64,000 bases of DNA, from positions 44,813-108,812 of the forward strand of contig JAPJBO010000771.1 of the NCBI GenBank assembly GCA_030068145.1, in the 5' to 3' direction. This document shows, piece by piece, positions 56,095 to 64,000 of the stretch (position 1 is the first letter of the stretch; every line of letters starts with the position of its first letter). The notes under the pieces were generated by a model. It did not search any database, had not been told where the DNA came from, and worked only from the letters and a program-made list of their open reading frames with translations. Source of the DNA: Diplonema papillatum. Its lineage: Eukaryota > Euglenozoa > Diplonemea > Diplonemida > Diplonemidae. A program made the position numbers and the translations under genes.

Positions 56095-57540
56095 TTCTCG
56101 GCCGAAATCGGCCACTTTATACCTTCGCGCAACACTTACTAGGTTGGTACCTCGTACGCGGTGGAAATCTTTGTCCGATGTTTTGCATGAAGGTGGGACT
56201 CTGGCAGGAACAGAACCTGGAGGAACTAAGGCTTTCTGTTCTCTTTCTTCACCCGCGGTGATCTAGCCTCCTTCAAAATGAGCACTACAAAAAAACAACG
56301 GGTGCCACATCCACTTTCCGACGGCGTGGCACGGGCACAACTTCCGAGGCTGGACTTTACCGTGTAAGAAGATGCAGATACAGGAAATACGGGTACCGCT
56401 ACCATGGTACTTCTGACGACCTTCTGCCTTCGCAAAAGAACTGCTGTTCCTAATGAGGGGAGGGGGGAACCCGGGGGGAGGTCAAAGAGAATGATTGGGA
56501 GGGGAATTAATTTGGTTCGCAGTGTTCGATTCGGTCGTCGATCGGTAATTGTTTGAGAGAAAGGGCAATCGTTCTTCACAACATGATCGTTCTGTGCAGG
56601 TCTTGTGGACCCCGATGTAAACAAAACCTGCAATCTACGGACTGCAATCTACGCTTTTGGGACAGGCAAAGCATACCCCTTGTCAGACGATGCCGCGGAC
56701 CCACTCTGAACACGATCATGAGCCCCACAGCTACGGCAAGTACTTGGATCCCGTAATCCGACACGGCTTCTGTGTTTGGTTGCCGGGCTCTAAATGTACA
56801 GATTTTATACGCACAATTTTTTCTTGGACAAGAAGAAACACGTCTGTCCCATGTTTTTATTGGCCAGTGCTTAAAAATGCACGACATCCGACCTGCCGGC
56901 TATACAAGTTATCCATACTGTGTGCGCCCAAGTGTCCTCCGAACGAGGCTGACCACCGAAGGGACGACGACCCCGAATCGGACAACTCTTCTTTTTTGGA
57001 GAAACTGGTCCCGGTTTGAACCAAAAGGCCGGTTTGGTGACGGTGCACCACACTGTGGTTCTGCACCACAACAGGACTACTTTTCTGTACTGCAGGCGGA
57101 TTTCTTCGCACTTTTCGGCCACTAAAGAAGACGGAAGCAAAGAGAGGCAAACTCTACGAGGCGCCTTACGCTACGGTTCGCGGCGACGAGCATCTATGTC
57201 ATATTTCCTCAAGTAGGCTGATGTATGGGCTGGCTTACCGACCCGAGAAAACCGGTTTAAAGCGGGTCGGCCAGGCTGGTTTACCGCCCTCGCTACACCC
57301 CTGCTGGAAAACTCAAACCGGGTGTGTTCAAACCGAAACCGTACACCACGAGAGTAGGAGAAAGTAGAAAGGGAAACTAGAGTTTTCGTTGACCGCACTT
57401 GCACATGGCTTCGAGTGTGCTGGGTGCGGAAGAAAGTAATCGAAAGCGTTAGAACGGTATCAGATCAGCTAACTCGAAGACACTGCATGCCATGATGGGC
57501 TCAAAAACATTCGTACGTCATATCCCAAGAAAAAGAAGAA
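56095..57540. other. No supported gene
   Basis: Only short frames on both strands. No domain, RNA or repeat of the window's families was recognised. Confidence 0.4.
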
Positions 57541-57559
57541 GCTGTGTGTGAATATATGG

Positions 57560-57812
57560 CCAAGACCTGGAAAAATCGGCAAAAATGGCCCAAAATGGCC
57601 AAAAACTGGAAAAATCGGCAAAAATGGCCCAAAATGGCCAAAAACTGGAAAAATCGGCAAAAACGGCCCAAAATGGCCAAACCCACCTGGTCCAGACGAA
57701 AATATCGGGGAGTATCGGGGAGTTTCGGGGAGTTTCGGGGAGTTTCGGGGAATTTCGGGGAGTTTCGGGGAGTTTCGGGGAGTTTCGGGGAAATTCGGGG
57801 AGTTTCGGGGTA
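57560..57812 (+). repeat. Two adjacent minisatellites, 39-bp and 10-bp units
   Basis: About three copies of a 39-base unit (CTGGAAAAATCGGCAAAAAT then GGCCCAAAATGGCCAAAAA) span about 57560-57680. About ten copies of TCGGGGAGTT/TCGGGGAATT follow at 57705-57812. Between them is the CCACCTGGTCCAGACGAAAA flank shared with 19318-19372. Because 39 is a multiple of three, all frames stay open across the first part. Confidence 0.8.
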
Positions 57813-57879
57813 TTTCCTTTGTGGCGACCACTTTCCCTGCAGCCGGCCTTGGCGAAGGCGGGGAGGGGGCTACGCTATT

Positions 57880-58830
57880 ATGGCCCTACCTTGCGCAGAG
57901 CGGTCCCGTGTTTGGCTATGCCCCGAAGACGAAGATAGAGGCTGAGAAGGAAGGACAGACTGGGAGGTACAGGTTGGCACGGTTTGACACAGGTAGCGAC
58001 AGGATCCGCTGCGGCAAGGAGAGCAGGAACTGTTCCACCAGAGGTCGTGCGGGTACAGAGACAATGCTCGTGCTCGAGTCGCAGCTGGGGACGAACAGGC
58101 ACGCCTTCAATGATGAGGTCTGGGGGATGGACGTATTTTCCACGTATGGGCGGACGTGCTGGTGGGACGCCTTCGAAGACGGCACCTCCGGCAAGAAGGG
58201 GCAGAAGAGGGTAAATTTAGTGGGCGGCGGAGACCCAGTGCATGTGCCCAGGCCACCACCAAGGACGAGAGAGTGTGCACGAGACATCACAAAGCGAAAT
58301 GCGAAGAGTGCAAGCATCGGCAAGCGTCGGTAGCGCGCTGCTGCCGAGGCACACCACGCGACAGGGGACGGCCTCGCCGTGAAGTATTGCGAGAAGCACA
58401 GGATGACGCAGTGCGGGACGTGCAAGACGATCGCGGAATGCTGCACACCGCGGATGCCTGCCTGCAGCACGATATGCCGATGTGCGGAGTCGGCGGCAAA
58501 GAGACGGAAGCGCGGGCCTTCGCCCCTGGGGACGCCCGAAGCGACACCGAAGTCGAGACGCAGGCTGCGACCATCGGCCCAAAGCGCCACAAGGGAAGCG
58601 GCGGATGCCGGCGCCAACACCGCCATCGAGAACGCCGAAGACAAGGCGACGACACTAGGACGGCCGCTGCAACGAAGCGGCGGCGTAAGGACTCGCCATC
58701 ATCGAAGACAGAGACGTGCACTCCGCGGCGGGCAGAGGTCAAGATAAGGTACCAGTGACGAAGAGAGGTAGTCACGAAAGAGAGCAGATGCAGATTATCG
58801 CCACAGGCTCTTTGCATGCTATCCCTAACG
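57880..58830 (+). pseudogene. Cys-rich dispersed element, longest copy
   Basis: Related to 20770-21217 and 21950-22040. Successive frames read VCTRHHKAKCEECKHRQASV with CC (58275-58343) and YCEKHRMTQCGTCKTIAECC (58380-58440). A basic region follows (SAAKRRKRGPSPLGTPEATP), and at 58788 a start reading MQIIATGSLHAIPNDQGQL. The first Cys/His unit has the same C-x2-H-x4-C-x2-C-x9-CC spacing as the two units at 51930-52125. Frame changes suggest a decayed element, though introns cannot be excluded. The motif may bind zinc. Confidence 0.5.
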
Positions 58831-59071
58831 ACCAGGGGCAGCTACGGTCGAAGACGGCAATTCGAGCGAGGAGTAAGGTTGATAACCAATGAGAGGCACG
58901 ATGGTCATCCGAAAGCAGGGTTGCAGGATGATGCTTGGCCAAGGATACGGTTGCTATGGCGACTGGGACAGAGAGATAGCGCAAGATTGAGAGTCCTCCT
59001 TATGGGGTGGTCACACCTTCGCAGTCCCAGGGCCTCCACCCACCTGCATACGGTCGTCGACTGACCATTCC

Positions 59072-59110
59072 CGAGACGAGTTGGAATGCGGGTACCATCT
59101 TTCCGGAGAT
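59072..59110 (+). repeat. GA-run repeat family, copy 3 (GA run absent)
   Basis: GAGACGAGTTGGAATGCGGG and ACCATCTTTCCGGAGAT align with the non-simple part of the copies at 6710 and 15013. Confidence 0.45.
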
Positions 59111-59330
59111 TTCCGGTTCCTCCCGTACTCTACAACTCCCCACATAAGTGAACGTGGACTCCGAAGTGGACACTCCTTTCAACCGGGTGCACGAACTCAG
59201 AACTCCGGGATGGGTTGACCCACTGTTTCCGATGCGGCTTCCAATCATCGAAGGCTAAACTCGGGTGCAGGAGCGGTGCTCGTCGTTCGGGACCAGATGG
59301 GGGACGACTGGGTCTGCCCGGTTTACACGT

Positions 59331-59545
59331 GAATGCCTTGACGCTTCACTTGCTGAGTTCATCATGAACTGCGCTACTGCGCTTCGCGTGCGCTTCACTT
59401 GATCGTTGCATTTCTCAGAATGCTTCTGAAATCCACTCATTGCAACAAAGAAAGGGGAAGAAGAAACAGGGTTTCACGTACGATGGGGTAACCCCCTGAG
59501 GTAGCCACTGATTTTGTGAGTGAACAGGCTAGCCCAGGAAGTCAC
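59331..59545 (-). repeat. Split direct repeat, outer copy (B2)
   Basis: 215 bases, matching 59724-59938 with a single difference (CCTTGACGC against CCTTGGCGC). It forms the 3-prime terminus of the recombinase retroelement. Confidence 0.9.
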
Positions 59546-59723
59546 GGGGGACGAAGGGTGGGAACCCAGCTCCCCTGGACCTCGCGGATACCGCGGACTG
59601 ATAGGATAGCAAGCAGCGAATACCAGGATGTGGGTGGGTGGGAATTTTAGACTTTGTGTTGCTAAAACCCCAATGACCTGCTGTTTGGTCGTTACGCTGA
59701 AACATTCCCACGATGAATCGTAA

Positions 59724-59938
59724 GAATGCCTTGGCGCTTCACTTGCTGAGTTCATCATGAACTGCGCTACTGCGCTTCGCGTGCGCTTCACTTGATCGTT
59801 GCATTTCTCAGAATGCTTCTGAAATCCACTCATTGCAACAAAGAAAGGGGAAGAAGAAACAGGGTTTCACGTACGATGGGGTAACCCCCTGAGGTAGCCA
59901 CTGATTTTGTGAGTGAACAGGCTAGCCCAGGAAGTCAC
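59724..59938 (-). repeat. Split direct repeat, inner copy (B1)
   Basis: 215 bases starting exactly at the RT-RNase H stop codon, so the stop lies inside the repeat. The 178 bases between this copy and the outer copy (59546-59723) are expected to match the unseen 5-prime terminus. Confidence 0.9.
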
Positions 59939-61476
59939 ACCACCAGACCCATATCGCCAGTAAGAAAACTCCTTACCGCAAGTGCCATGTCGGCCAAATT
60001 CGCATCGGTCAAAGCCGACACCGGGACCCGCGACGGCAGGTCGGCGGGATTCCCCGCACTCTTTACCCAGCGAACAGAGACTGAGATGTTCAGCCCGCGC
60101 AGATGCGCGAGCCCCTTCACGACTGCGTCATTTAAGACTTGCGACCGCAGACATGAACCCTTACGGGCAACACCTTGTACCGTCGTGTTGTCCACGACCA
60201 CCGTCACTGCACCGCCCTCGTGCGCCGACGTCACCGACGCCACGCAACGCTCGAACGCCAGGGCCTCCAACTCGTTGATATGGAGCCTCTTTTCCTTCCG
60301 CGACCATCTCGAACCCAACACTTCGATCGCGTTCGTAGCGACGTTTACGACGACGCCGCCCCATCCATCTAGACTCGCGTCAACGAAAACGGTCAACGCT
60401 GGCACTCTAGCCTCCACCGGCATGCTACGGCTCCCGAGAACGGCTCGAATCCACATTTCAAGCAACCGCTGCACACCGCCGGAAAGACGAATCGTCTGAT
60501 CGACCGCCTTCTCCCCTCGATTGAGGGCGTTCGTCAAGCGCCGAAGGAACTTCAGAGCGAAGTAATACTCGCCCACAAAAACGCCGACGATCGCTGACGC
60601 ATGCAGCAACCGCCCTCCGAGCGTCTCCAATCCCGAAGCAGACATCGCGCCCGTGCGCACTTCTTCCACGTCCCGTGCGAGCTTCTTGGCCAGCTTCGCC
60701 GATATGCCCACCTTGTTCTTCGAGTGGTCCCAGTCCACCCCGATGAACTCGTATCTCGAGCTCGCTGTCCGGGTGTCCGCTTGCTTCCACGTCACCTTCG
60801 CCTGTGCCGCCAAATCGTCGACAATCCGAGTCGCTTCGAGAACCTCCTTGCGCGATCCGGCGTACCGAATGTTGTCGACCCAAGTGTGCACTGTGAGCGT
60901 CGACGGCACTGCGTGTTCCTGCTTGACGAAATCGGGGTGCCCGGCAACGGTCGACGTCAACGTGTGCATTAACTCGGGTGCACAGGTGTGGCCCATCGGC
61001 AACCGAGTGAGCTCCCACCATTCATCGGCGTCATCTCTGAACCGAAACGAGCCACGCGCGCTGTGCGGAATCGCAACACCGTAGAACCCGCAGCGAAAGT
61101 CACGCGTGGATCCGCATTCCGCGTGCACCGCTGACAGGTATTTGCTGACGTGCTCCAGCGGTACCGACGCCTTGTATCCGTCGGCCTCAATCGCGTTGTT
61201 CGCTTCGAACGTCCACAGAATGAACCGCTGTCGCAATGCACCCTCCTTCTCTTCGATGACCGTGAATGGCACGTTCACTGAACTTCCAGGCCCACGCGCC
61301 CTCCGAGCTATGCCGTGAGCTTCCAGCTCATGCGCATGACGTGCTTGCAACCGCGAATCCCGACGAGCCGTTGACGCAGCAGTATCCGTCGTCGCGCCAA
61401 ATGTCCGCCGCCACGTCTCATCGAACCGAATCCTCGTCACATCATTCATCCGCTCTCGTAGGAGCGGTACGTCCAT
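59935..61476 (-). CDS. Reverse transcriptase-RNase H of recombinase retroelement
   Basis: 513 residues from the ATG at 61476. The frame is open far upstream through the recombinase ORF, so translation may begin by frameshift or reinitiation near 61610. RT motifs: TRDFRCGFYGVAIP (motif A Asp), WELTRLPMGHTCAPELMHTL (motif B), and TWVDNIRYAGS in the position of the YxDD box, where the second Asp is Asn. RNase H motifs: LTVFVDASLDGWGGVV, HINELEALAFERCV, VVVDNTTVQG and GNPADLPSR, a complete acidic set. This order and the RNase H style fit DIRS/VIPER-type elements, which copy RNA into a circular DNA and integrate with a recombinase. The Asn may be a lineage feature or an inactivating change. Confidence 0.8.
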   Translation of the reverse strand: MDVPLLRERMNDVTRIRFDETWRRTFGATTDTAASTARRDSRLQARHAHELEAHGIARRARGPGSSVNVPFTVIEEKEGALRQRFILWTFEANNAIEADGYKASVPLEHVSKYLSAVHAECGSTRDFRCGFYGVAIPHSARGSFRFRDDADEWWELTRLPMGHTCAPELMHTLTSTVAGHPDFVKQEHAVPSTLTVHTWVDNIRYAGSRKEVLEATRIVDDLAAQAKVTWKQADTRTASSRYEFIGVDWDHSKNKVGISAKLAKKLARDVEEVRTGAMSASGLETLGGRLLHASAIVGVFVGEYYFALKFLRRLTNALNRGEKAVDQTIRLSGGVQRLLEMWIRAVLGSRSMPVEARVPALTVFVDASLDGWGGVVVNVATNAIEVLGSRWSRKEKRLHINELEALAFERCVASVTSAHEGGAVTVVVDNTTVQGVARKGSCLRSQVLNDAVVKGLAHLRGLNISVSVRWVKSAGNPADLPSRVPVSALTDANLADMALAVRSFLTGDMGLVV

Positions 61477-61610
61477 CGGTGGCACACTATCAACATGCAG
61501 CGGCGCGGCCTTCTCCTCGTCCGTCTTGGGCAAGCGCGTCTTTTTCCCCCGCTTGAACAGCGAGTGCTGCTGCCGGACAAACCGACCCAGGTCCAACGGG
61601 TCCCTGTTCC

Positions 61611-62705
61611 TCACAGAAACACAGTGACCTCCGCCGTTCTTAGCACGCGCGCCAGCGCCACCACGTTGTTTGCGTACCGCACCGTCATCTGCGCCACGGT
61701 CGGGTCCACCTCGTTCTTGTGCTTGGCCACCCTGGATATCAGGTGCTCTGGGAACGGAGCTCCTAGGGACTTGGCCTCCAGCAGGTGGTCGACTGCCCCC
61801 CTCTTGATGCTGTGTGCCGAGTATCGGCACATCCGAAGCTCGCCCGCCCACATTCTCGCGAGCTGCGCTGTCGACACCGACGTCAATTGGCGGAAGTCCC
61901 CCGCGCCTCGTACGAGCATCGCGATCACGTTCGTCAACGGCCCGCAGATAACCACCAACTTGCTCACACAAAACGGGTTCCTGGTACGACCCTTCGGCCG
62001 CACTCCCCAGTCGACTATGACTTCGTCGTCCGTCACCAGAACAAAGTCTCTCCGCGTCAGCATGCACACATCGGCCCAACGCGACGCCGTCTTCCACGCG
62101 ACGAGTGTCGCCAAACGAACGTGCGACACCTGGTCCATCGCCCATGAAAGGAGCGTGTCGCGCGGAATCGACTCCGCCTGCGACAGCGGGATAGCTGCAC
62201 CAGCACCACGGAGAGCAGACGCCAACGTTTTCAACGGCTGGCTGTTGACCCCCAAATGGCCAAAAACCGCCGCCAGCAACCGGGAGTACGCCAGCATACC
62301 CTGGGGTTCCACCGAAGTAGCCATCACGAACAGGACAGCCGTATCCGGGTTGAGGCCCATACCTTGCGCACTGGTCCACGCCTGGAATCGTCTCCACAAA
62401 TTGCGTCGATCGTCCACCGTCGATTCCGCCCAAGCACGACCCACCACCTGGTGCAATCGGTCGCGTGCTTCCGACACCGTCACGTCTCTCTCTCTGTGCC
62501 TCGAAGCAAGAGTCCGCGTGACCGCCACGCCCGTCTTCGATGCCACTAAATCGAGAACCGCTTGGCCGACGATCGACGCCGCGCGCGACTGCTGTGTGAG
62601 AAGCCCTGCCTCCCCGGCTGAGAATCCGCGAAATGGCGAAGAGTTGGTTCTCGCGCTCCTTGGTGAAGGGGCGAGAGCCTGAATTGATTGTGCGCCGGGG
62701 ATCAC
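61611..62705 (-). CDS. Tyrosine recombinase of retroelement
   Basis: 364 residues, with a GTG as first possible start, so the N-terminus probably comes from frameshifting or an upstream start. The catalytic set is visible: Arg in WKTASRWADV (about 209), YSAHSIKRGAVDHLL (His about 298, Lys/Arg 301-302), His in SRVAKHKNE (about 329) and the nucleophile Tyr in MTVRYANNV (about 344). The N-terminal region resembles SAM-like core-binding domains (YSRLLAAVFGHLGV). The enzyme would integrate a circular DNA intermediate without target duplication. It sits between GAG and RT, unlike DIRS and Ngaro elements, where the recombinase is last. Stop at 61611 lies directly before the RT region in another frame. 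Confidence 0.8.
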   Translation of the reverse strand: MIPGAQSIQALAPSPRSARTNSSPFRGFSAGEAGLLTQQSRAASIVGQAVLDLVASKTGVAVTRTLASRHRERDVTVSEARDRLHQVVGRAWAESTVDDRRNLWRRFQAWTSAQGMGLNPDTAVLFVMATSVEPQGMLAYSRLLAAVFGHLGVNSQPLKTLASALRGAGAAIPLSQAESIPRDTLLSWAMDQVSHVRLATLVAWKTASRWADVCMLTRRDFVLVTDDEVIVDWGVRPKGRTRNPFCVSKLVVICGPLTNVIAMLVRGAGDFRQLTSVSTAQLARMWAGELRMCRYSAHSIKRGAVDHLLEAKSLGAPFPEHLISRVAKHKNEVDPTVAQMTVRYANNVVALARVLRTAEVTVFL

Positions 62706-62939
62706 GCTCCTGACGGCTGCTAGGACTGACTCGGTCTCCTCCTCGAGAGAGACCCTTCGAAACCCGGGAAGAGGGAGGATGCCGGACGCGAGGATCGACC
62801 GACGGAGAACTGGCTGCGCGTCCGGAAACGCGCGATGGGAAGATGTCGCGGTTGGGGTTTGAAAATTGATCGGGGAGGGAATGGGATGGATAACTGGCCC
62901 CGCGGGTAACGCCCCGTCTGTCTGCCGGAAGGACGCCAG

Positions 62940-63944
62940 TCACTTTCCCCCGGGCATACCGTTTCCCCGTGCATAAGACCAGTTCTTGCCACCCTTTCCA
63001 CCCTTGTACCTCCTCGGGGCGGCGTCCCACTTTGCCGTGCGGCTCCGCTCCTTCTCCATGTCACCCTTGACCTTCGCCATCGTCCGATCAAGAACGTCCT
63101 CGGCCGCGGTCTCCATCTCCCGCAGCATCCTGCCGCGGGGCACCTTCTCGACGCACCACCCGTGGTGCAGGCGGACTTCCAACAAAAGCTCGTTCCCGAG
63201 CCGCACCAACTCCTCGTTCGCCGTCCAACCCGCTGAACCGGCGGCTACGCCCAAGATCCACGTCCTGAGCCTCTCGAAGGCACCTTTCAGCGCTGCCCCT
63301 CCCGGCGCTGAGACGTTGCCCGCCACGTACTCTGACTGCAAGTCACGGACCAGGCCGTGCGGATCGGCCGCCGCAATCTCCGACCATTCGCGAACGTCTT
63401 TGAGGCTGTACCGAGCCGGGTACCCGACCTGCGGCCCCGGTCCGTCAACCCCCGCCGGAATCCCAAGCTGGGCCTGCAGCGTCGCGATCGCCACCTTCTG
63501 CTGTTCCACGACGCTACACACCTGCTGTAGCATGGCAGAGAGACTGGCTACCCGCGGGTCCTCAGCCTGCGGCTGCGGCTGCGACGTCGATTGCTGTTCC
63601 TGTGGGCGCGGCTGCTGCTGCTGCGACGACCCTTCCAGCTGCGGCGGTGGAACGCCCTTCGCCGCCGCTCCAAGCACCTTCTCCCGAGCAAGTTGCAGGC
63701 GCTTCTCGTCTTCATCTTCGACCATCATCAAAATGGCAAGACCTCTCTGCAGGTCCAAGCCGACAACTTCGGCCGCAGTCGCCCCCAGCGACTCCCTCAA
63801 CACTGCAATCACCGACTCTGTCACGCCGACGTCGCAAGACCCGAAGATCGAGGCGCAGAACGCCTCCATCTGGCGCACCCGGAAGGTGCGCTTCGTTGGT
63901 GCCTCGTCCAAGAAACACCTCGACCACGCCTCTTTCAGGGCCAT
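62940..63944 (-). CDS. GAG-like protein of recombinase retroelement
   Basis: 334 residues from an ATG. A helical N-terminal half (QMEAFCASIFGSCDVGVTES; RGLAILMMVEDEDEKRLQLA) is followed by a Gln/Pro-rich linker (QQQQPRPQEQQSTSQPQPQ), then a coiled-coil-like stretch (LSAMLQQVCSVVEQQKVAIA). Next comes a helical domain, and the tail is basic and Gly-rich (RRYKGGKGGKNWSYARGNGM). No zinc knuckle is present. Position upstream of the recombinase and the basic tail suggest a nucleocapsid-like role. No sequence family is recognised, so the call rests on context. Confidence 0.6.
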   Translation of the reverse strand: MALKEAWSRCFLDEAPTKRTFRVRQMEAFCASIFGSCDVGVTESVIAVLRESLGATAAEVVGLDLQRGLAILMMVEDEDEKRLQLAREKVLGAAAKGVPPPQLEGSSQQQQPRPQEQQSTSQPQPQAEDPRVASLSAMLQQVCSVVEQQKVAIATLQAQLGIPAGVDGPGPQVGYPARYSLKDVREWSEIAAADPHGLVRDLQSEYVAGNVSAPGGAALKGAFERLRTWILGVAAGSAGWTANEELVRLGNELLLEVRLHHGWCVEKVPRGRMLREMETAAEDVLDRTMAKVKGDMEKERSRTAKWDAAPRRYKGGKGGKNWSYARGNGMPGGK

Positions 63945-64000
63945 CGGAAACCGATACTGCCACCTTTCAACATTCGGCAGTGGGGAACGGCTTTGTGCCA

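Larger units (their letters stand above)
59331..64000 (-). mobile_element. Tyrosine-recombinase retrotransposon, VIPER-like gene order
   Basis: Read on the minus strand the element enters at the right edge and encodes GAG-like protein, tyrosine recombinase and RT-RNase H, in that order. After the RT stop come two 215-bp direct repeats (59938-59724 and 59545-59331) separated by 178 bases. This fits the B1-A2-B2 part of the split direct repeats used by recombinase retroelements. The A1 end should lie beyond the window. The left boundary at about 59331 is supported by an uninterrupted copy of the flank at 30026-30092. The repeats are identical except for one base, so the insertion is probably recent. 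Confidence 0.85.

Noticed and set aside
61478-63030. The upstream 500 codons of the RT frame as a real N-terminal domain
   Set aside because: They overlap the recombinase and GAG frames, have shadow-like Gly/Arg/Ser composition and no domain; high GC explains the lack of stops.

Overview
This is nuclear DNA of a eukaryotic microbe. Genes carry GT-AG introns whose phases match across exons. The window also holds a partial cytosolic-type large-subunit rRNA sequence, tRNA-headed short repeats, long simple repeats, and a signalling and membrane gene set of eukaryotic type (PP2C phosphatase, STE-like kinase, RING protein). The 28S piece and gene content would fit a protist, perhaps an alveolate such as a chromerid alga. 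That assignment is a low-confidence guess, because no gene here identifies the lineage. Base composition is close to 50% GC and most of the sequence is repetitive.

Layout. 1-11.4 kb: no convincing host gene; a 54-bp perfect-centred palindrome, a decayed CCHC zinc-knuckle locus between duplicated flanks, and a small inverted-repeat element. 11.4-16.6 kb: two minus-strand genes, a PP2C phosphatase whose single intron holds a tRNA-headed repeat, and the last exon of a Ser-rich disordered protein. 16.6-23.2 kb: repeats, including a tail-to-tail pair of tRNA-headed elements, a broken Cys-rich element and a 1.1-kb inverted-repeat element. 23.18-27.70 kb: a complete-looking 4.5-kb DNA transposon with terminal inverted repeats, TA target duplication, palindromic subterminal repeats and two minus-strand ORFs. 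28-38 kb: repeats, a small acidic two-exon gene, a partial 28S rRNA sequence boxed by a 29-bp repeat, and a GC-rich ORF with a frame change. 38.1-47.6 kb: two large minus-strand genes, a membrane-anchored STE-like protein kinase and a five-exon MMPL/RND transporter of 900 residues. 48.5-58.9 kb: a small MITE-like element, a two-exon RING protein, a 362-bp CA tract next to a broken RNase H, and two loci sharing a recurrent Cys/His motif. 59.3 kb to the right edge: a tyrosine-recombinase retrotransposon read on the minus strand, with GAG, then recombinase, then RT-RNase H, then split direct repeats.

The host genes do not form an obvious pathway; they are separate transcription units in a transposon-rich region. 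The strongest material for a second look is the recombinase retroelement with its unusual gene order, the two-gene TA-target transposon, the tRNA-headed repeat whose body is a minisatellite, and the C-x2-H-x4-C-x2-C-x9-CC motif shared by two unrelated-looking loci. Gene starts were placed on ATG codons; several open frames extend upstream without one, so some N-termini may lie in exons I could not identify.
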